Positions 42,580 through 52,745 of a DNA stretch of 64,000 nt are shown here, piece after piece. The translations under genes were made by a program, and so were the position numbers. The stretch covers positions 1-64,000 of the forward strand of contig JAFSMO010000104.1 in the NCBI GenBank assembly GCA_017447865.1, in the 5' to 3' direction. The stretch's first letter is position 1, and each line of letters opens with the position of its first letter. This stretch comes from Thermoguttaceae bacterium (GTDB lineage: Bacteria > Planctomycetota > Planctomycetia > Pirellulales > Thermoguttaceae). The notes beneath the pieces were generated by a model. That model had not been told where the DNA came from, did no database searches, and was given only the letters and a program-made list of their open reading frames with translations.

Positions 42580-43491
42580 CTACTTCAATGCTTCCACGCC
42601 GCCAATCAGCTCGGTGAGTTCGCCGGTGATCTGGCTCTGACGCGAACGGTTGACCGCCATCGTAAGAGTCTGGATCATTGCGTCGGCGTTTTCCGTTGCC
42701 GCCTTCATCGCAACCATTCGAGCGATCTGCTCGGAAATGGCCGCATCAAGGAAGCACTTGAAAAGCTGCGTTTTGAAACTCGCGGGAACGATCTCCTTCA
42801 GGATGCTTTCCGCACTCGGGAGGAAGTCGTACTCGACGTTTAAGTTACTCTTGGCTTCGTCTTTTTCCGAATCGCCGCTTCCCAACTCCGAAAGCGGGAG
42901 GAGCGTTTCGTGAACGACTGCCTGTTTCGACATGGAGAAGAACTTCGTGTAAACGATCTCCAAACGGTCGATCTTCCCGGTGAGGTACTGTTCAAGGTAC
43001 CCATTCGCGATCTTCTCGACCTCATCCCATGCCGGTCTGTCTTCAAACTGCGTAAAGGTTTGAGCCGGTTTCGTCTTGCGGTAGTTGAAGTACGAAATAC
43101 CGCGTTTGCCCGCGATGTCCAGCAAGGGATTTTCCACTTTCTGGTCAAGAGCATCCGCGACGTTGCCCGTCAGCTCGTTCCACCGGCGATTCGCACGGCG
43201 AAGGATCGCGCCATTGTAACCACCGCAAAGACCGCGGTTGGAACTCAGGACGAGAAGCTGAACCGTTTTGGTTTCAGGATGCCCGACGAGCAGCGGGTGC
43301 GTCACTTCCGCACCGGCGTTTGCCAAATTACGCACCATGTTCGTTAAACGATCCGTGTAGGCCATCGCCGACATCGCACGTTCCATCGCGCCGCGGTAGC
43401 AGGCGGTGGAGATCAGCTCCATCGTTCGCGTAATCTTGCGAATACTGCGAATGGACTGACGTCGTTTATTAAGCGTTTTCGTTTTTGCCAT
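42580..43491 (-). CDS. atpG: ATP synthase gamma subunit
   Basis: The 303-residue protein has the conserved N-terminal helix (RRQSIRSIRKITRTMELIST), the GLCGGYNGAILR segment and the C-terminal MIQTLTMAVNRSRQSQITGEL helix that forms the rotor. A charged insertion (SGDSEKDEAKSNLN) is present around residue 210. It is the central shaft of F1. Confidence 0.95.
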   Translation of the reverse strand: MAKTKTLNKRRQSIRSIRKITRTMELISTACYRGAMERAMSAMAYTDRLTNMVRNLANAGAEVTHPLLVGHPETKTVQLLVLSSNRGLCGGYNGAILRRANRRWNELTGNVADALDQKVENPLLDIAGKRGISYFNYRKTKPAQTFTQFEDRPAWDEVEKIANGYLEQYLTGKIDRLEIVYTKFFSMSKQAVVHETLLPLSELGSGDSEKDEAKSNLNVEYDFLPSAESILKEIVPASFKTQLFKCFLDAAISEQIARMVAMKAATENADAMIQTLTMAVNRSRQSQITGELTELIGGVEALK

Positions 43492-43579
43492 GATCAGGAT
43501 CTTTTGCTAAACCGATGCTTGTACTTGTTTGAGCCGCCGAAAAGACCATCCTTCCGGCGGATTTGTGTCGAAACCAGAA

Positions 43580-45088
<1,509 letters not shown>

Positions 45089-45097
45089 GAATGTTCC

Positions 45098-45724
45098 CTA
45101 ATTCAATTCTGTTTTAGGCGCATAATTTTTAACGATATTACGACGCATATTTTCGAGCTGCGAAGCGATCGATCCGTCGTAAATCGTATCGCCAACCCGG
45201 ACCACCAAACCGCCTATCTGATTTGGGTCCACTTTGCAGGAGACAACGAGTTCCGCCTGGAACTTCGAGGCAAGGCCCTGCTTGATTTTCTCGATGACAT
45301 CCTGGGAGATCGGCGTCGCCGTCGTAATCGTAACCGGGACACGATTCACCAGTTTGTCCAAATTTTTCAGTGCTTGGCCATAGATTGCGCGGAGGCAGTC
45401 CAGGCGCTCATGCTTTGCAACGACACGGAAAAAGTCTAAAAGTACAGGACTTAAAACGTTTTTGAAGTCGCGTTCGAGCATCGCGATTTTCTCGTCCGCT
45501 CCGATTAAACGACTTTCCAAAACCCGCGCGTAGGCCGGATACGCATCCAGCACGTCCGCGATAAATTCCGCGTACTCGCCGAGAATTTCCCTGACTTTTT
45601 GCAAATCATTATCGATGACTCCAAAGAGTGCGTCGGCGTACACACTGCTGATTTTTTCCATCGTCACGTCCGGAGAAAGCTCGGCCGCGTACTTGGAATC
45701 TAAAGCGTTGACGTCGGTTGACAT
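45098..45724 (-). CDS. atpH: ATP synthase delta subunit
   Basis: The 208-residue protein is a delta/OSCP subunit that joins F1 to the b stalk. The conserved C-terminal GGLVVRVGDTIYDGSI motif and the helical N-terminal domain are visible. It is about 25 residues longer than the E. coli protein, due to a longer N-terminus. It ends 9 bases before atpA. Confidence 0.93.
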   Translation of the reverse strand: MSTDVNALDSKYAAELSPDVTMEKISSVYADALFGVIDNDLQKVREILGEYAEFIADVLDAYPAYARVLESRLIGADEKIAMLERDFKNVLSPVLLDFFRVVAKHERLDCLRAIYGQALKNLDKLVNRVPVTITTATPISQDVIEKIKQGLASKFQAELVVSCKVDPNQIGGLVVRVGDTIYDGSIASQLENMRRNIVKNYAPKTELN

Positions 45725-45825
45725 GGAAACCTCGATGTGGGTGATTTATGAAAAAGTTCAAACACTTGCGTGTGATTTTCGCTCAGAATGACGAAACCTC
45801 CCGAAAGACGTTTCGCCACGCTGAT

Positions 45826-46404
45826 TTATTTACCGAATTTGGCGACGGCCTGATCGATGAGCTTCTGATGAGACTGCGGATTCAGTTCCTGCTTCAGGAT
45901 CTTACCGGCGAGTTCCACCGCCAGAGCGGCACTCTGGGCGGCAAGCTCTTTCTGAGCCTGGATCTTCGCGTTCGTAATTTCCTGCGTGGCTGCCTTTTTC
46001 TCGGCTTCCACTGAGGCCATCGCTTTGCTCATCAGGAGGGCGGCGGATTTTTCCGCGTTCGCCTGCGCTTCTGCTTTCATCTGCTGGATGTCCGCCTTGG
46101 CGTTCGCCAACTGCTTCTTGTAATCTTCCAGAAGGGCTTTTGCATCCGCGTTGGCTTTTTCCGCGTCGCTGCGCTGATCCAGAACGTACTGCTCGCGTTT
46201 GTCGAGGCCTTCAATGATCGGGCCCCACGCAAACTTCCAAAGCACGATCAGAACCAGCACGAACGTGACTGCGGTCCAGAGTGCGAGGTCCGCGCAAAAC
46301 GGAGGGAGAGCGGCTCCCTCTTCGCTTCCTTCGGCGAAAACACACGGCGTCATGCTCATAACGCTGTAAATGGCAGCTGAAAGGGCAAACAAATGTTTCT
46401 TCAT
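45826..46404 (-). CDS. atpF: ATP synthase b subunit with signal-peptide-like N-terminus
   Basis: The 192-residue protein has a transmembrane helix (LWTAVTFVLVLIVLWKFAW) followed by a long charged coiled coil (ILKQEL near the end), the peripheral stalk of the Fo sector. Before the helix there is an extra N-terminal segment that looks like a signal peptide (MKKHLFALSAAIYSVMSM...VFA). Such extensions occur in planctomycete b subunits, so it is probably processed. Confidence 0.93.
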   Translation of the reverse strand: MKKHLFALSAAIYSVMSMTPCVFAEGSEEGAALPPFCADLALWTAVTFVLVLIVLWKFAWGPIIEGLDKREQYVLDQRSDAEKANADAKALLEDYKKQLANAKADIQQMKAEAQANAEKSAALLMSKAMASVEAEKKAATQEITNAKIQAQKELAAQSAALAVELAGKILKQELNPQSHQKLIDQAVAKFGK

Positions 46405-46473
46405 AGCAACTTCCTGTGTTTTCTATCCAATGTGGTTAAATATTACGTTCAATCTTCGCGAACGAAAATTAAA

Positions 46474-46851
46474 TCACATGATCAGGCAGATAACCAGAGC
46501 GAACAGCGTAGCCCCTTCGATCAATGCGGCGGCCAGAATCATCGCGGTCTGAATCGCGGAAGCGGCTTCCGGTTGACGAGCCATCGCGTCCACAGCGTTG
46601 CCACCGATGCGGCCAATACCGAAACCAGCGCCAGCGATAATGAAAGCGCATCCGATCGGGACCAGGATTTTGTACGAGTTGTTGGCCGGAGCAGCGACTT
46701 CAGCTTCAGCAGCCGGAGCGGCGTCAGTGGCTTCAGCGGCAGCAGCCGGAGCAGCCTGATCGTCAGCAGCAGGAGCAGCATCCTGAGCGAACGCGGCGGA
46801 AACAACGGACAGAACCATAGCGAACAGCATGGCGAAAACAGCTTTTTTCAT
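46474..46851 (-). CDS. atpE: ATP synthase c subunit with signal peptide and Ala-rich extension
   Basis: The c-ring subunit is 125 residues instead of about 80. The first 22 residues look like a signal peptide (AMLFAMVLSVVSAAFA), then about 35 residues are Ala/Asp/Glu/Pro (DAAPAADDQAAPAAAAEATD). The real c hairpin begins near residue 60: GAGFGIGRIGGNAVDAMARQPE forms the first helix and loop, and AAALIEGATLFALV carries the ion-binding Glu112. The first-helix Gln of sodium-type c subunits is replaced by Ile and Thr after the Glu by Gly, so it should be proton-coupled. The Ala-rich linker must be cleaved or tolerated on the periplasmic side. Confidence 0.95.
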   Translation of the reverse strand: MKKAVFAMLFAMVLSVVSAAFAQDAAPAADDQAAPAAAAEATDAAPAAEAEVAAPANNSYKILVPIGCAFIIAGAGFGIGRIGGNAVDAMARQPEAASAIQTAMILAAALIEGATLFALVICLIM

Positions 46852-46939
46852 TTTTAGGTCTCCCTAGTTTGAGTAAGTGATGATTAATTGATTATCAGTT
46901 CAGGGACGATGCGTGAAACATCGTCTTTAGTCCTTTTAA

Positions 46940-47740
46940 TTAGTGCGCGTGGCGGCCCATGCCGATAAACAGCGACATGAGGAACACGAAAATGTACGCC
47001 TGAAGGAAAGCCACGAAGATTTCCAAAAGGCTGATCGCGATGGCCAACGCCATGGACGGCGCAGAAACGCAGACCCACAGCAGCCAGCTGCTCGTGATCA
47101 CGGTGATGAACGTCGTGAAGACGGCCAGAACCAGGTGCCCGGCAAACATGTTCGCGAAAAGACGAACCATCAACACGAAGTGCTTGACCATCAGACCGAA
47201 AACTTCAATGACGAAAAGCATCGGTTTCAGGATGAAACCCAAGCCGAACGGCAGGCTCATGCTCGGAACCTGATGGACCCAGAAGCCGATCGGTCCCTGA
47301 GCGACGGAACCGGCAATAATCAAAGAAACGAGTGCGAAGACGGCCATCACGCAAGTGACGGAGTAGCTCGCGGTCGGGGAACCGAAGCCCGGAAGCATCC
47401 CGAAGAGGTTCATCCCGAGAATGAAGAAGAAGGTGGTCCAGATGAGCGGGAGGAATTTATCCGCCCCGTGCCCGATCGAAGGACGAACCACGTCGTCGCG
47501 CAGGAAAAGAAGGAAAACTTCCAGCAGGTTGCTGAAACGGCCGCGAATCGGTTGGCCGGTCTTGATTTTGCGGGCGAGCGGGATAAAAAGGAGAAGCATG
47601 ATCAACGCGACCAGCGTCTCGATCACCATGAATTTCGTCAGCTGAACCCCGCAAATGACGGGAAGCTCGATTTCACAGCCAAACGGAAACTCGAATACGT
47701 GACTGTCGTTCACGTGCTCGAAAAGTTTTGCAGTATCCAT
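46940..47740 (-). CDS. atpB: ATP synthase a subunit
   Basis: The 266-residue membrane protein forms the proton channel beside the c ring. The essential arginine is in MVRLFANMFAGH (Arg193), with the conserved LLEIFVAFLQAYIFVFL helix near the end and an N-terminal ETLVALIMLLL helix. It starts 3 bases after the end of the AtpI-like gene. Confidence 0.95.
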   Translation of the reverse strand: MDTAKLFEHVNDSHVFEFPFGCEIELPVICGVQLTKFMVIETLVALIMLLLFIPLARKIKTGQPIRGRFSNLLEVFLLFLRDDVVRPSIGHGADKFLPLIWTTFFFILGMNLFGMLPGFGSPTASYSVTCVMAVFALVSLIIAGSVAQGPIGFWVHQVPSMSLPFGLGFILKPMLFVIEVFGLMVKHFVLMVRLFANMFAGHLVLAVFTTFITVITSSWLLWVCVSAPSMALAIAISLLEIFVAFLQAYIFVFLMSLFIGMGRHAH

Positions 47741-47743
47741 GAT

Positions 47744-48229
47744 TTACCTTTTTTCATCATCGAAAGCTTTTTCGGGACTTCCTGAAACTTCAAGCGCCGG
47801 CTCTTTTTCGGATCGTGGCCCCTCTTCCTGAGAGTTTCGAACCGGCTGCAAGGTTTTGGTGCGCGCGATGGCTGCGGAAGTACACGCGAAAAGCATAAGT
47901 GGATAATATGCGAAATATGAGATAATTATAACATATTGTAAATTTTTGTCTATGGGGTAATGATAAAATTTTAACGAAAAAAACAGAAAAATTATGGGAA
48001 AAATGATTCTGGCGGCCGCTCCGACCAGAAAAGCGACCCCCATCAGCCCAGGTTTCCACTGCCCGGCAAGCCACTGCCCCCCTTCGGAGATCAGCGCGCC
48101 GATGAGGCACCCGAGGAAAACGAAACCCTGAATCTGGAAGTACAAATCCCCCCAAATCAGGTACACCGCCGCGGAAATCACCACCCCAACGGGAATCATC
48201 AGTTTGAGAATATACAGCGTGCCGTTCAT
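47744..48229 (-). CDS. Small four-helix membrane protein, AtpI-like by position
   Basis: The 161-residue protein has four transmembrane helices (ILKLMIPVGVVISAAVYLIW; IQGFVFLGCLIGALI; MGVAFLVGAAARIIFPIIFLF; VIIISYFAYYPLMLFACTS) and a charged tail. It lies directly before atpB, where other bacteria have atpI, the assembly factor for the c ring, and the second-third helix region is compatible with that. Sequence identity to AtpI is not obvious, so the name is not given. Confidence 0.6.
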   Translation of the reverse strand: MNGTLYILKLMIPVGVVISAAVYLIWGDLYFQIQGFVFLGCLIGALISEGGQWLAGQWKPGLMGVAFLVGAAARIIFPIIFLFFSLKFYHYPIDKNLQYVIIISYFAYYPLMLFACTSAAIARTKTLQPVRNSQEEGPRSEKEPALEVSGSPEKAFDDEKR

Positions 48230-48255
48230 TTTTAATAATTAAGGGAATCGAATAG

Positions 48256-48978
48256 TCACCAGTACTTGGTTTCGCCTTTTTTTCGGAGCGGGATCTTCAT
48301 CGCCTCCAATGGTTCAGGGGTTGGCGCCGCCTCCTCGATGCTGAAACGGAACTCACCGCTGATGCTTTTAATTATCCGGTCCAGATTCACAAAATGCAGC
48401 AGCGGGTCAAAGGCGTTCGGCTCGGAAATGATCCACGCGATCGAAAGATTCTCCCCCTGATAAACGAGCGCATTGCGGGAAGTGTCCCAACTGAGCGGCT
48501 GAGGCTTTTTCAATTCAAGTCCCAGCCTGGCAAGCTGAAAGGTCAAAAATTCCTGAATGATTACAAACGAAATGTAAACTTCCCGTCTGGAAATCGAGAC
48601 ATAAGCGTCCTCGGTACTCACTATTTCGCCCGTCGGTTCAGAATCAATTTCCTTCGGCTGAATATTAATGGTCATTTTTTCCTTGGTCCAGGTCCAGAAT
48701 GGGACGCCTGCGCAGAACTGGGCCTGCTCCGGTACAAAATCGGGAAAACGATGCGAAATCATCCGGAACGCGTGTTCCTCGGGGAGCATCTCATAATCTT
48801 CCACACGACCCGGCAGCGAATAGGTCAAAATCAGCGGCTGGTCTCCGGTCCCATTCATATAACCAGGTTGAAGGCCGATTTTCTCCAGACGCATATTTTC
48901 GTAAAAATCCGAAAGAACGTGCGACGACATGTACGACGTAATTTCGAAAAGCGAAAAATCGATTTTGATCAAGTACAT
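48256..48978 (-). CDS. Unknown 240-residue protein upstream of the atp genes
   Basis: No known domain is recognised. The protein is soluble in appearance, without a signal peptide or membrane helix, with alternating beta strands and helices (ISRREVYISFVIIQEFLTFQL; FNALVYQGENL-like NALVYQGENLSIAWIISEP). The gene ends 27 bases before the AtpI-like gene in the same direction, so it is probably the first gene of the ATP synthase transcript. A regulatory or immunity-like role cannot be inferred from sequence. Confidence 0.65.
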   Translation of the reverse strand: MYLIKIDFSLFEITSYMSSHVLSDFYENMRLEKIGLQPGYMNGTGDQPLILTYSLPGRVEDYEMLPEEHAFRMISHRFPDFVPEQAQFCAGVPFWTWTKEKMTINIQPKEIDSEPTGEIVSTEDAYVSISRREVYISFVIIQEFLTFQLARLGLELKKPQPLSWDTSRNALVYQGENLSIAWIISEPNAFDPLLHFVNLDRIIKSISGEFRFSIEEAAPTPEPLEAMKIPLRKKGETKYW

Positions 48979-49070
48979 TCTGAATACTCCCGGGATTACG
49001 CAGCGGGAAAGGCCCTGAAACCCAAAGGCTTCATCAAAACACCGCTCACCTCAAGACCCCACACTTATTT

Positions 49071-49099
49071 ATTTTACCAGATTTTTACCGAAAAGTAAA
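49071..49099 (-). promoter_or_regulatory. Promoter upstream of the ATP synthase run
   Basis: On the minus strand TTTACT (49094-49099), a 17-base spacer and TAAAAT (49071-49076), about 90 bases before the unknown gene at 48978. Confidence 0.5.
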
Positions 49100-49111
49100 G
49101 GCGCCCCCCCC

Positions 49112-49140
49112 TTTAAAAGGAAAAGAAAATCGGCTATACT
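49112..49140 (+). promoter_or_regulatory. Promoter of the DUF5107-like gene
   Basis: TTTAAA (49112-49117), a 17-base spacer and TATACT (49135-49140), divergent from the previous promoter. The -35 match is weak. Confidence 0.45.
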
Positions 49141-49231
49141 AAAAGCAAAACCCGAAGACTTCCCCCGAAACGAGAAATCCGAGGGAACGATTGATTTAAC
49201 CTCCAACCCTTCTTTGTCCCATTTTACGCAA

Positions 49232-52200
49232 ATGAAACGTTTTATTCTCGGAGCTTTGCTCCTTCCTTTACTGGCTGGCCTCGCCCTGGCGGATCCCGCG
49301 CCCGTGACGGTCAGGGAAGAACCGGTCGTTTTACCAACCTACCAGATCGGCCCGGCGGATCTCAACGCGATTTACTTTACGGGCCGCGTTTATCAGGGGG
49401 CGCAGGGGCACACGTACCCGTACGCCATGCTGGACCGTCTGACCGATGACAAAAAGGACGTGACGTACAAAGGTCTGTTCCTTGAAAACGAATTCGTGAA
49501 GATCTGCGTCATGCCCGAACTGGGCGGCCGAATCCTTCAGGCCACCGACAAAACGAACAAGTACGAGTTTTTCTACCGCCAGCACGTCGTGAAGCCCGCC
49601 CTGATCGGGATGCTCGGCGCCTGGATGTCCGGCGGCGTTGAGTGGAATATTCCGCACCACCACCGTCCGTCGAGTTTCATGGCCGTGGACTGGAAAACGA
49701 TCGAAAACCCCGACGGCTCCAAGTCGATCTGGGTCGGTGAAACGGAGCTCCGCCACCGGATGAAGTGGTCGGTCGAGCTTTCCGTCGTCCCGGGCCGCTC
49801 ATACGTGAAGGCTAAAACACGCATCGAAAACCGCTCGAACCTGATCCAGTCGATGCTTTGCTGGGCGAACGTTTCGGTCCACTGCAACCCGGACTACGAG
49901 GTCATTTTCGCGCCGAACGTCCAGCACGGCTGCGACCACGCGAAAGTTTCGTTCTGCGAGTGGCCCGAGGGACTCCCCGGCGTGGATTTCCGCTACTGGA
50001 AGAACCACACGGACCGGTTCCGTTCGGTCTTCGCTTGGGATCAGGAAAGCGACTTCCTGGCCGGCTACGACCACGGGCGTGACGCGGGAACGGTGCACAT
50101 CGCAAACCACTACCAGGTCCCCGGCAAGAAGTTCTTCCTGTGGGGAAATCACGACCGCGCCAAAATGTGGGACAAAATGCTGACCGACCCTTGGACCGAC
50201 GAGGAGAAAAAGGAGTCGCTCGAGGGAAGTGACGCCGAGTACCCGCAGTACCTGGAGCTCATGGTCGGCGCCTGGTCGGACAATCAGCCGGACTACAGCT
50301 GGATCGGCCCGGGCGAAACGCGCGAGCACACTCAGGTCTGGTACCCGATCCGCGGGATCGGAGGCGTGAAGGCCGCGACCATCGACGCCGCCGCCAACCT
50401 GGAGCGCGTCGCCGAGGATAAAATCCGCTTCGGCTTCTGCGCGACGGGCGATTTCCGGAACGCGAAATCCGTCATTTATATTAATGGTGAGGAAGCGCTT
50501 GAAAAAGAGATCGATATTGACCCGGCCCACCCGTTCATTCAGGAGCTGACCGTTCCGAAAGAGACGCAGGACGAACAGATCCGCGTCGCCCTGCTCGACG
50601 CTGCTGGAAAAGTCCTCGTGACGTGGCAGCCGACCAAGCTGGAACCGGAGGAAATGCCGGAAATCGTGAAGCCGACGCCGACTCCGAAGGATTTTCAGAC
50701 GGTCGAGGAGCTTTTCCTCGCCGCCCAGCGCATGGAGCAGTTCCACAATGCGCGCATGAACCCGATGGAGTACTACGAGGAAGCCCTCCGCCGCGACCCG
50801 GGTGACGCCCGGACGAACACCGCGGTCGGTCTTCATTACGCCCGCCAGGCAAAGTGGGAGCTCGCCGAGAAGCACCTGCGCGCGGCTTTGGCCCGCCTCG
50901 ATAAAAACTACACGCGCCTGAAAGACGGCGAGCCGCACTACCTGCTCGGCCTGGTCCTCCAGAACGAGGGCAAAATCGCCGAGGCGAAAGACCAGTACTG
51001 GAAAGCCACTTGGACGACCGGATACCAGTCCGCCGCATTCTTCCAGCTCGCGAAACTGGCGTCCTGCGAGGGCGACTACCCGAAAGCGCTCGAACTGGTT
51101 TTGAAGTCGTTGAACTCGAACTACGACGACCCGAAGGCGCAGGTGGTCCGCGCGTACTTCCTCCGCAAGATGAACGCCCCGCGGGAGGTCCGGCTGGCCG
51201 TCCTGATGAACGTTTTGCGTCAGAATCCGCTGGACGTCATGGCCAAAGTGGAACTTGCGCTGGCCGAGGGTTTCTTCGACGCCAGAGCGAATGCGATCTT
51301 TGACGAAGCGCTCCGCGGCGATGATCTGGTGAAGGTCCAGGAACTGCTCGAAGTCGTTTCGGACTACGCCTCGCTCGGCTCGGATGACGCGGCCCGGATC
51401 CTGCGCGCTGCGATGAGGTACGGCAAGCCGTTCAGCGATTCGCTTCTGGCGGCGTACTGGCTCGAAGCACTGGCTCCCGGCGAGGGGGTCCAGGTCCCGG
51501 CCCAGTCGCTCGATTACTGCTTCCCGTTCCGCGTGGAGGAGATCGCTCTGCTGCAGGCCGCCGTCAAGCGGAACCCGAACGACGCGAAGGCGTGGTGTCT
51601 GCTCGGGAATATTCTGTACTACTTCGAGCAGAAAGACGCGGGGATCGCCGCGTGGGAGAAATCCGCGCAGCTGAATCCGGCTTACGGCCGCGTCTGGCGG
51701 AATCTCGGCTTTGCCTACACGCAGGCCGGCCAGATCGACCGCGCGATCGCAGCGTACAAGACGAGCCTGAAGTACGACGTTTCGGACCCGAAACCGTTCG
51801 TCGAGCTGGACGCTCTGGAAGCGCAGAAGCTGGTTCCGGCCGCCGAACGTCTTCAGCTGATGGAGGCGAATCTGGAAACGGTGCTTTCCCACGACGATTC
51901 GACGATTCGGCTGATCGGCCTTTGGAACGCGACCGGCCAGTACCAGAAGGCGATCGACCAGCTCGATAAACGTCACTTCCACGTCTGGGAAGGCGGACGG
52001 GCCGTGCACGACACTTTCGTGGACGCGCACCTGCTCCGTGGTCTGGCCCGTCGTGACGCGAAGGATTTCGACGGCGCAGTGTCGGATTTCGAGATCGCGC
52101 AGACCTACCCCGAAAACCTCGAAGTGGGGCGCGTAGTCGGCGGGGGCCAGAACGCGAAAGTCTTCTACTTCCTCGGCACGACGCTGGAAGCGAAAGGCGA

Positions 52201-52564
52201 CGCGGAGGGCGCGAAGAAAGCCTTCGCCCAGTCGGCTGATCCGGCCAACGCGAACACGGATCTGTGCCACGAGATCACGTACTTCCAGATCGCCTCGCTG
52301 AAGAAGCTGGGCCGCACGGATGAAGCGAAAGCGCTGACGCAGAAATTCGCGGACGCCGTGAACGCCCGACTGAATCGGTCGGCCCAGGCGGACGAATTCT
52401 CCAAATTCGGGGAAGACGGCACCGCCGAGGAACGCCGCGCGAAGCTCTTCTTCCTGCAGGGCCTCGTGGCTCTGGCGCAGGACGACGCAGCCGCCGCGCG
52501 GAACTTCTTCGACGAAGCGCTCAAGCTGAATCCCAACCTGATTTGGGCGAAAGCGATGAAGTAA
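49232..52564 (+). CDS. Secreted DUF5107-like/TPR protein
   Basis: The 1110-residue protein has a signal peptide (FILGALLLPLLAGLALA). Residues 30-450 resemble DUF5107 proteins, a beta-sandwich domain related to galactose mutarotase-like carbohydrate-binding folds: LENEFVKICVMPELGGRILQAT, GGVEWNIPHHHRPSSFM, WANVSVHCNPDYEVIFAPN. The remaining 650 residues are TPR repeats, for example NPNDAKAWCLLGNILYYFEQ and NPAYGRVWRNLGFAYTQAGQ. Such proteins bind or process complex sugars and are often found near glycosidases. The ATG at 49232 was chosen because the signal peptide begins there. Confidence 0.85.
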   Translation: MKRFILGALLLPLLAGLALADPAPVTVREEPVVLPTYQIGPADLNAIYFTGRVYQGAQGHTYPYAMLDRLTDDKKDVTYKGLFLENEFVKICVMPELGGRILQATDKTNKYEFFYRQHVVKPALIGMLGAWMSGGVEWNIPHHHRPSSFMAVDWKTIENPDGSKSIWVGETELRHRMKWSVELSVVPGRSYVKAKTRIENRSNLIQSMLCWANVSVHCNPDYEVIFAPNVQHGCDHAKVSFCEWPEGLPGVDFRYWKNHTDRFRSVFAWDQESDFLAGYDHGRDAGTVHIANHYQVPGKKFFLWGNHDRAKMWDKMLTDPWTDEEKKESLEGSDAEYPQYLELMVGAWSDNQPDYSWIGPGETREHTQVWYPIRGIGGVKAATIDAAANLERVAEDKIRFGFCATGDFRNAKSVIYINGEEALEKEIDIDPAHPFIQELTVPKETQDEQIRVALLDAAGKVLVTWQPTKLEPEEMPEIVKPTPTPKDFQTVEELFLAAQRMEQFHNARMNPMEYYEEALRRDPGDARTNTAVGLHYARQAKWELAEKHLRAALARLDKNYTRLKDGEPHYLLGLVLQNEGKIAEAKDQYWKATWTTGYQSAAFFQLAKLASCEGDYPKALELVLKSLNSNYDDPKAQVVRAYFLRKMNAPREVRLAVLMNVLRQNPLDVMAKVELALAEGFFDARANAIFDEALRGDDLVKVQELLEVVSDYASLGSDDAARILRAAMRYGKPFSDSLLAAYWLEALAPGEGVQVPAQSLDYCFPFRVEEIALLQAAVKRNPNDAKAWCLLGNILYYFEQKDAGIAAWEKSAQLNPAYGRVWRNLGFAYTQAGQIDRAIAAYKTSLKYDVSDPKPFVELDALEAQKLVPAAERLQLMEANLETVLSHDDSTIRLIGLWNATGQYQKAIDQLDKRHFHVWEGGRAVHDTFVDAHLLRGLARRDAKDFDGAVSDFEIAQTYPENLEVGRVVGGGQNAKVFYFLGTTLEAKGDAEGAKKAFAQSADPANANTDLCHEITYFQIASLKKLGRTDEAKALTQKFADAVNARLNRSAQADEFSKFGEDGTAEERRAKLFFLQGLVALAQDDAAAARNFFDEALKLNPNLIWAKAMK

Positions 52565-52568
52565 AAAG

Positions 52569-52690
52569 CCTCCCTCCCCGAGGGAGGTGGCCCGAAGGGC
52601 CGGAGGGAGCAAAGGAACTGGGGAAAATCCTCCCCAATTCTTTACTCCCCCAGGCTCGCTCCGCTCGCCAGCCCCCTCAAAGAGGGGGCC
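52569..52690. repeat. GC-rich multi-hairpin repeat
   Basis: It contains the hairpins CCTCCCT...AGGGAGG (52569-52587), GGCCC-GAA-GGGCC (52589-52601) and GCCCCCTC-AAA-GAGGGGGC (52671-52689), joined by further complementary stretches. It follows the DUF5107-like gene directly and precedes a heptamer pair TCCTCACTCCTCAC at 52697. Similar hairpin-rich elements recur in many gut bacteria (recalled, not checked). Confidence 0.75.
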
Positions 52691-52745
52691 TTTAAATCCT
52701 CACTCCTCACTAAAGTTTCCCTTTTTTCCCTCTCCAACCACAAAA

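Noticed and set aside
46474..46851. Sodium-dependent c subunit
   Set aside because: The first-helix Gln is replaced by Ile and the residue after the key Glu is Gly, so the sodium-binding set is incomplete.
49799..52612. Open frame of 937 codons opposite the DUF5107-like/TPR gene
   Set aside because: A shadow of a G+C-biased gene; no signal, domain or start signal. The plus-strand protein has a signal peptide and recognisable repeats.
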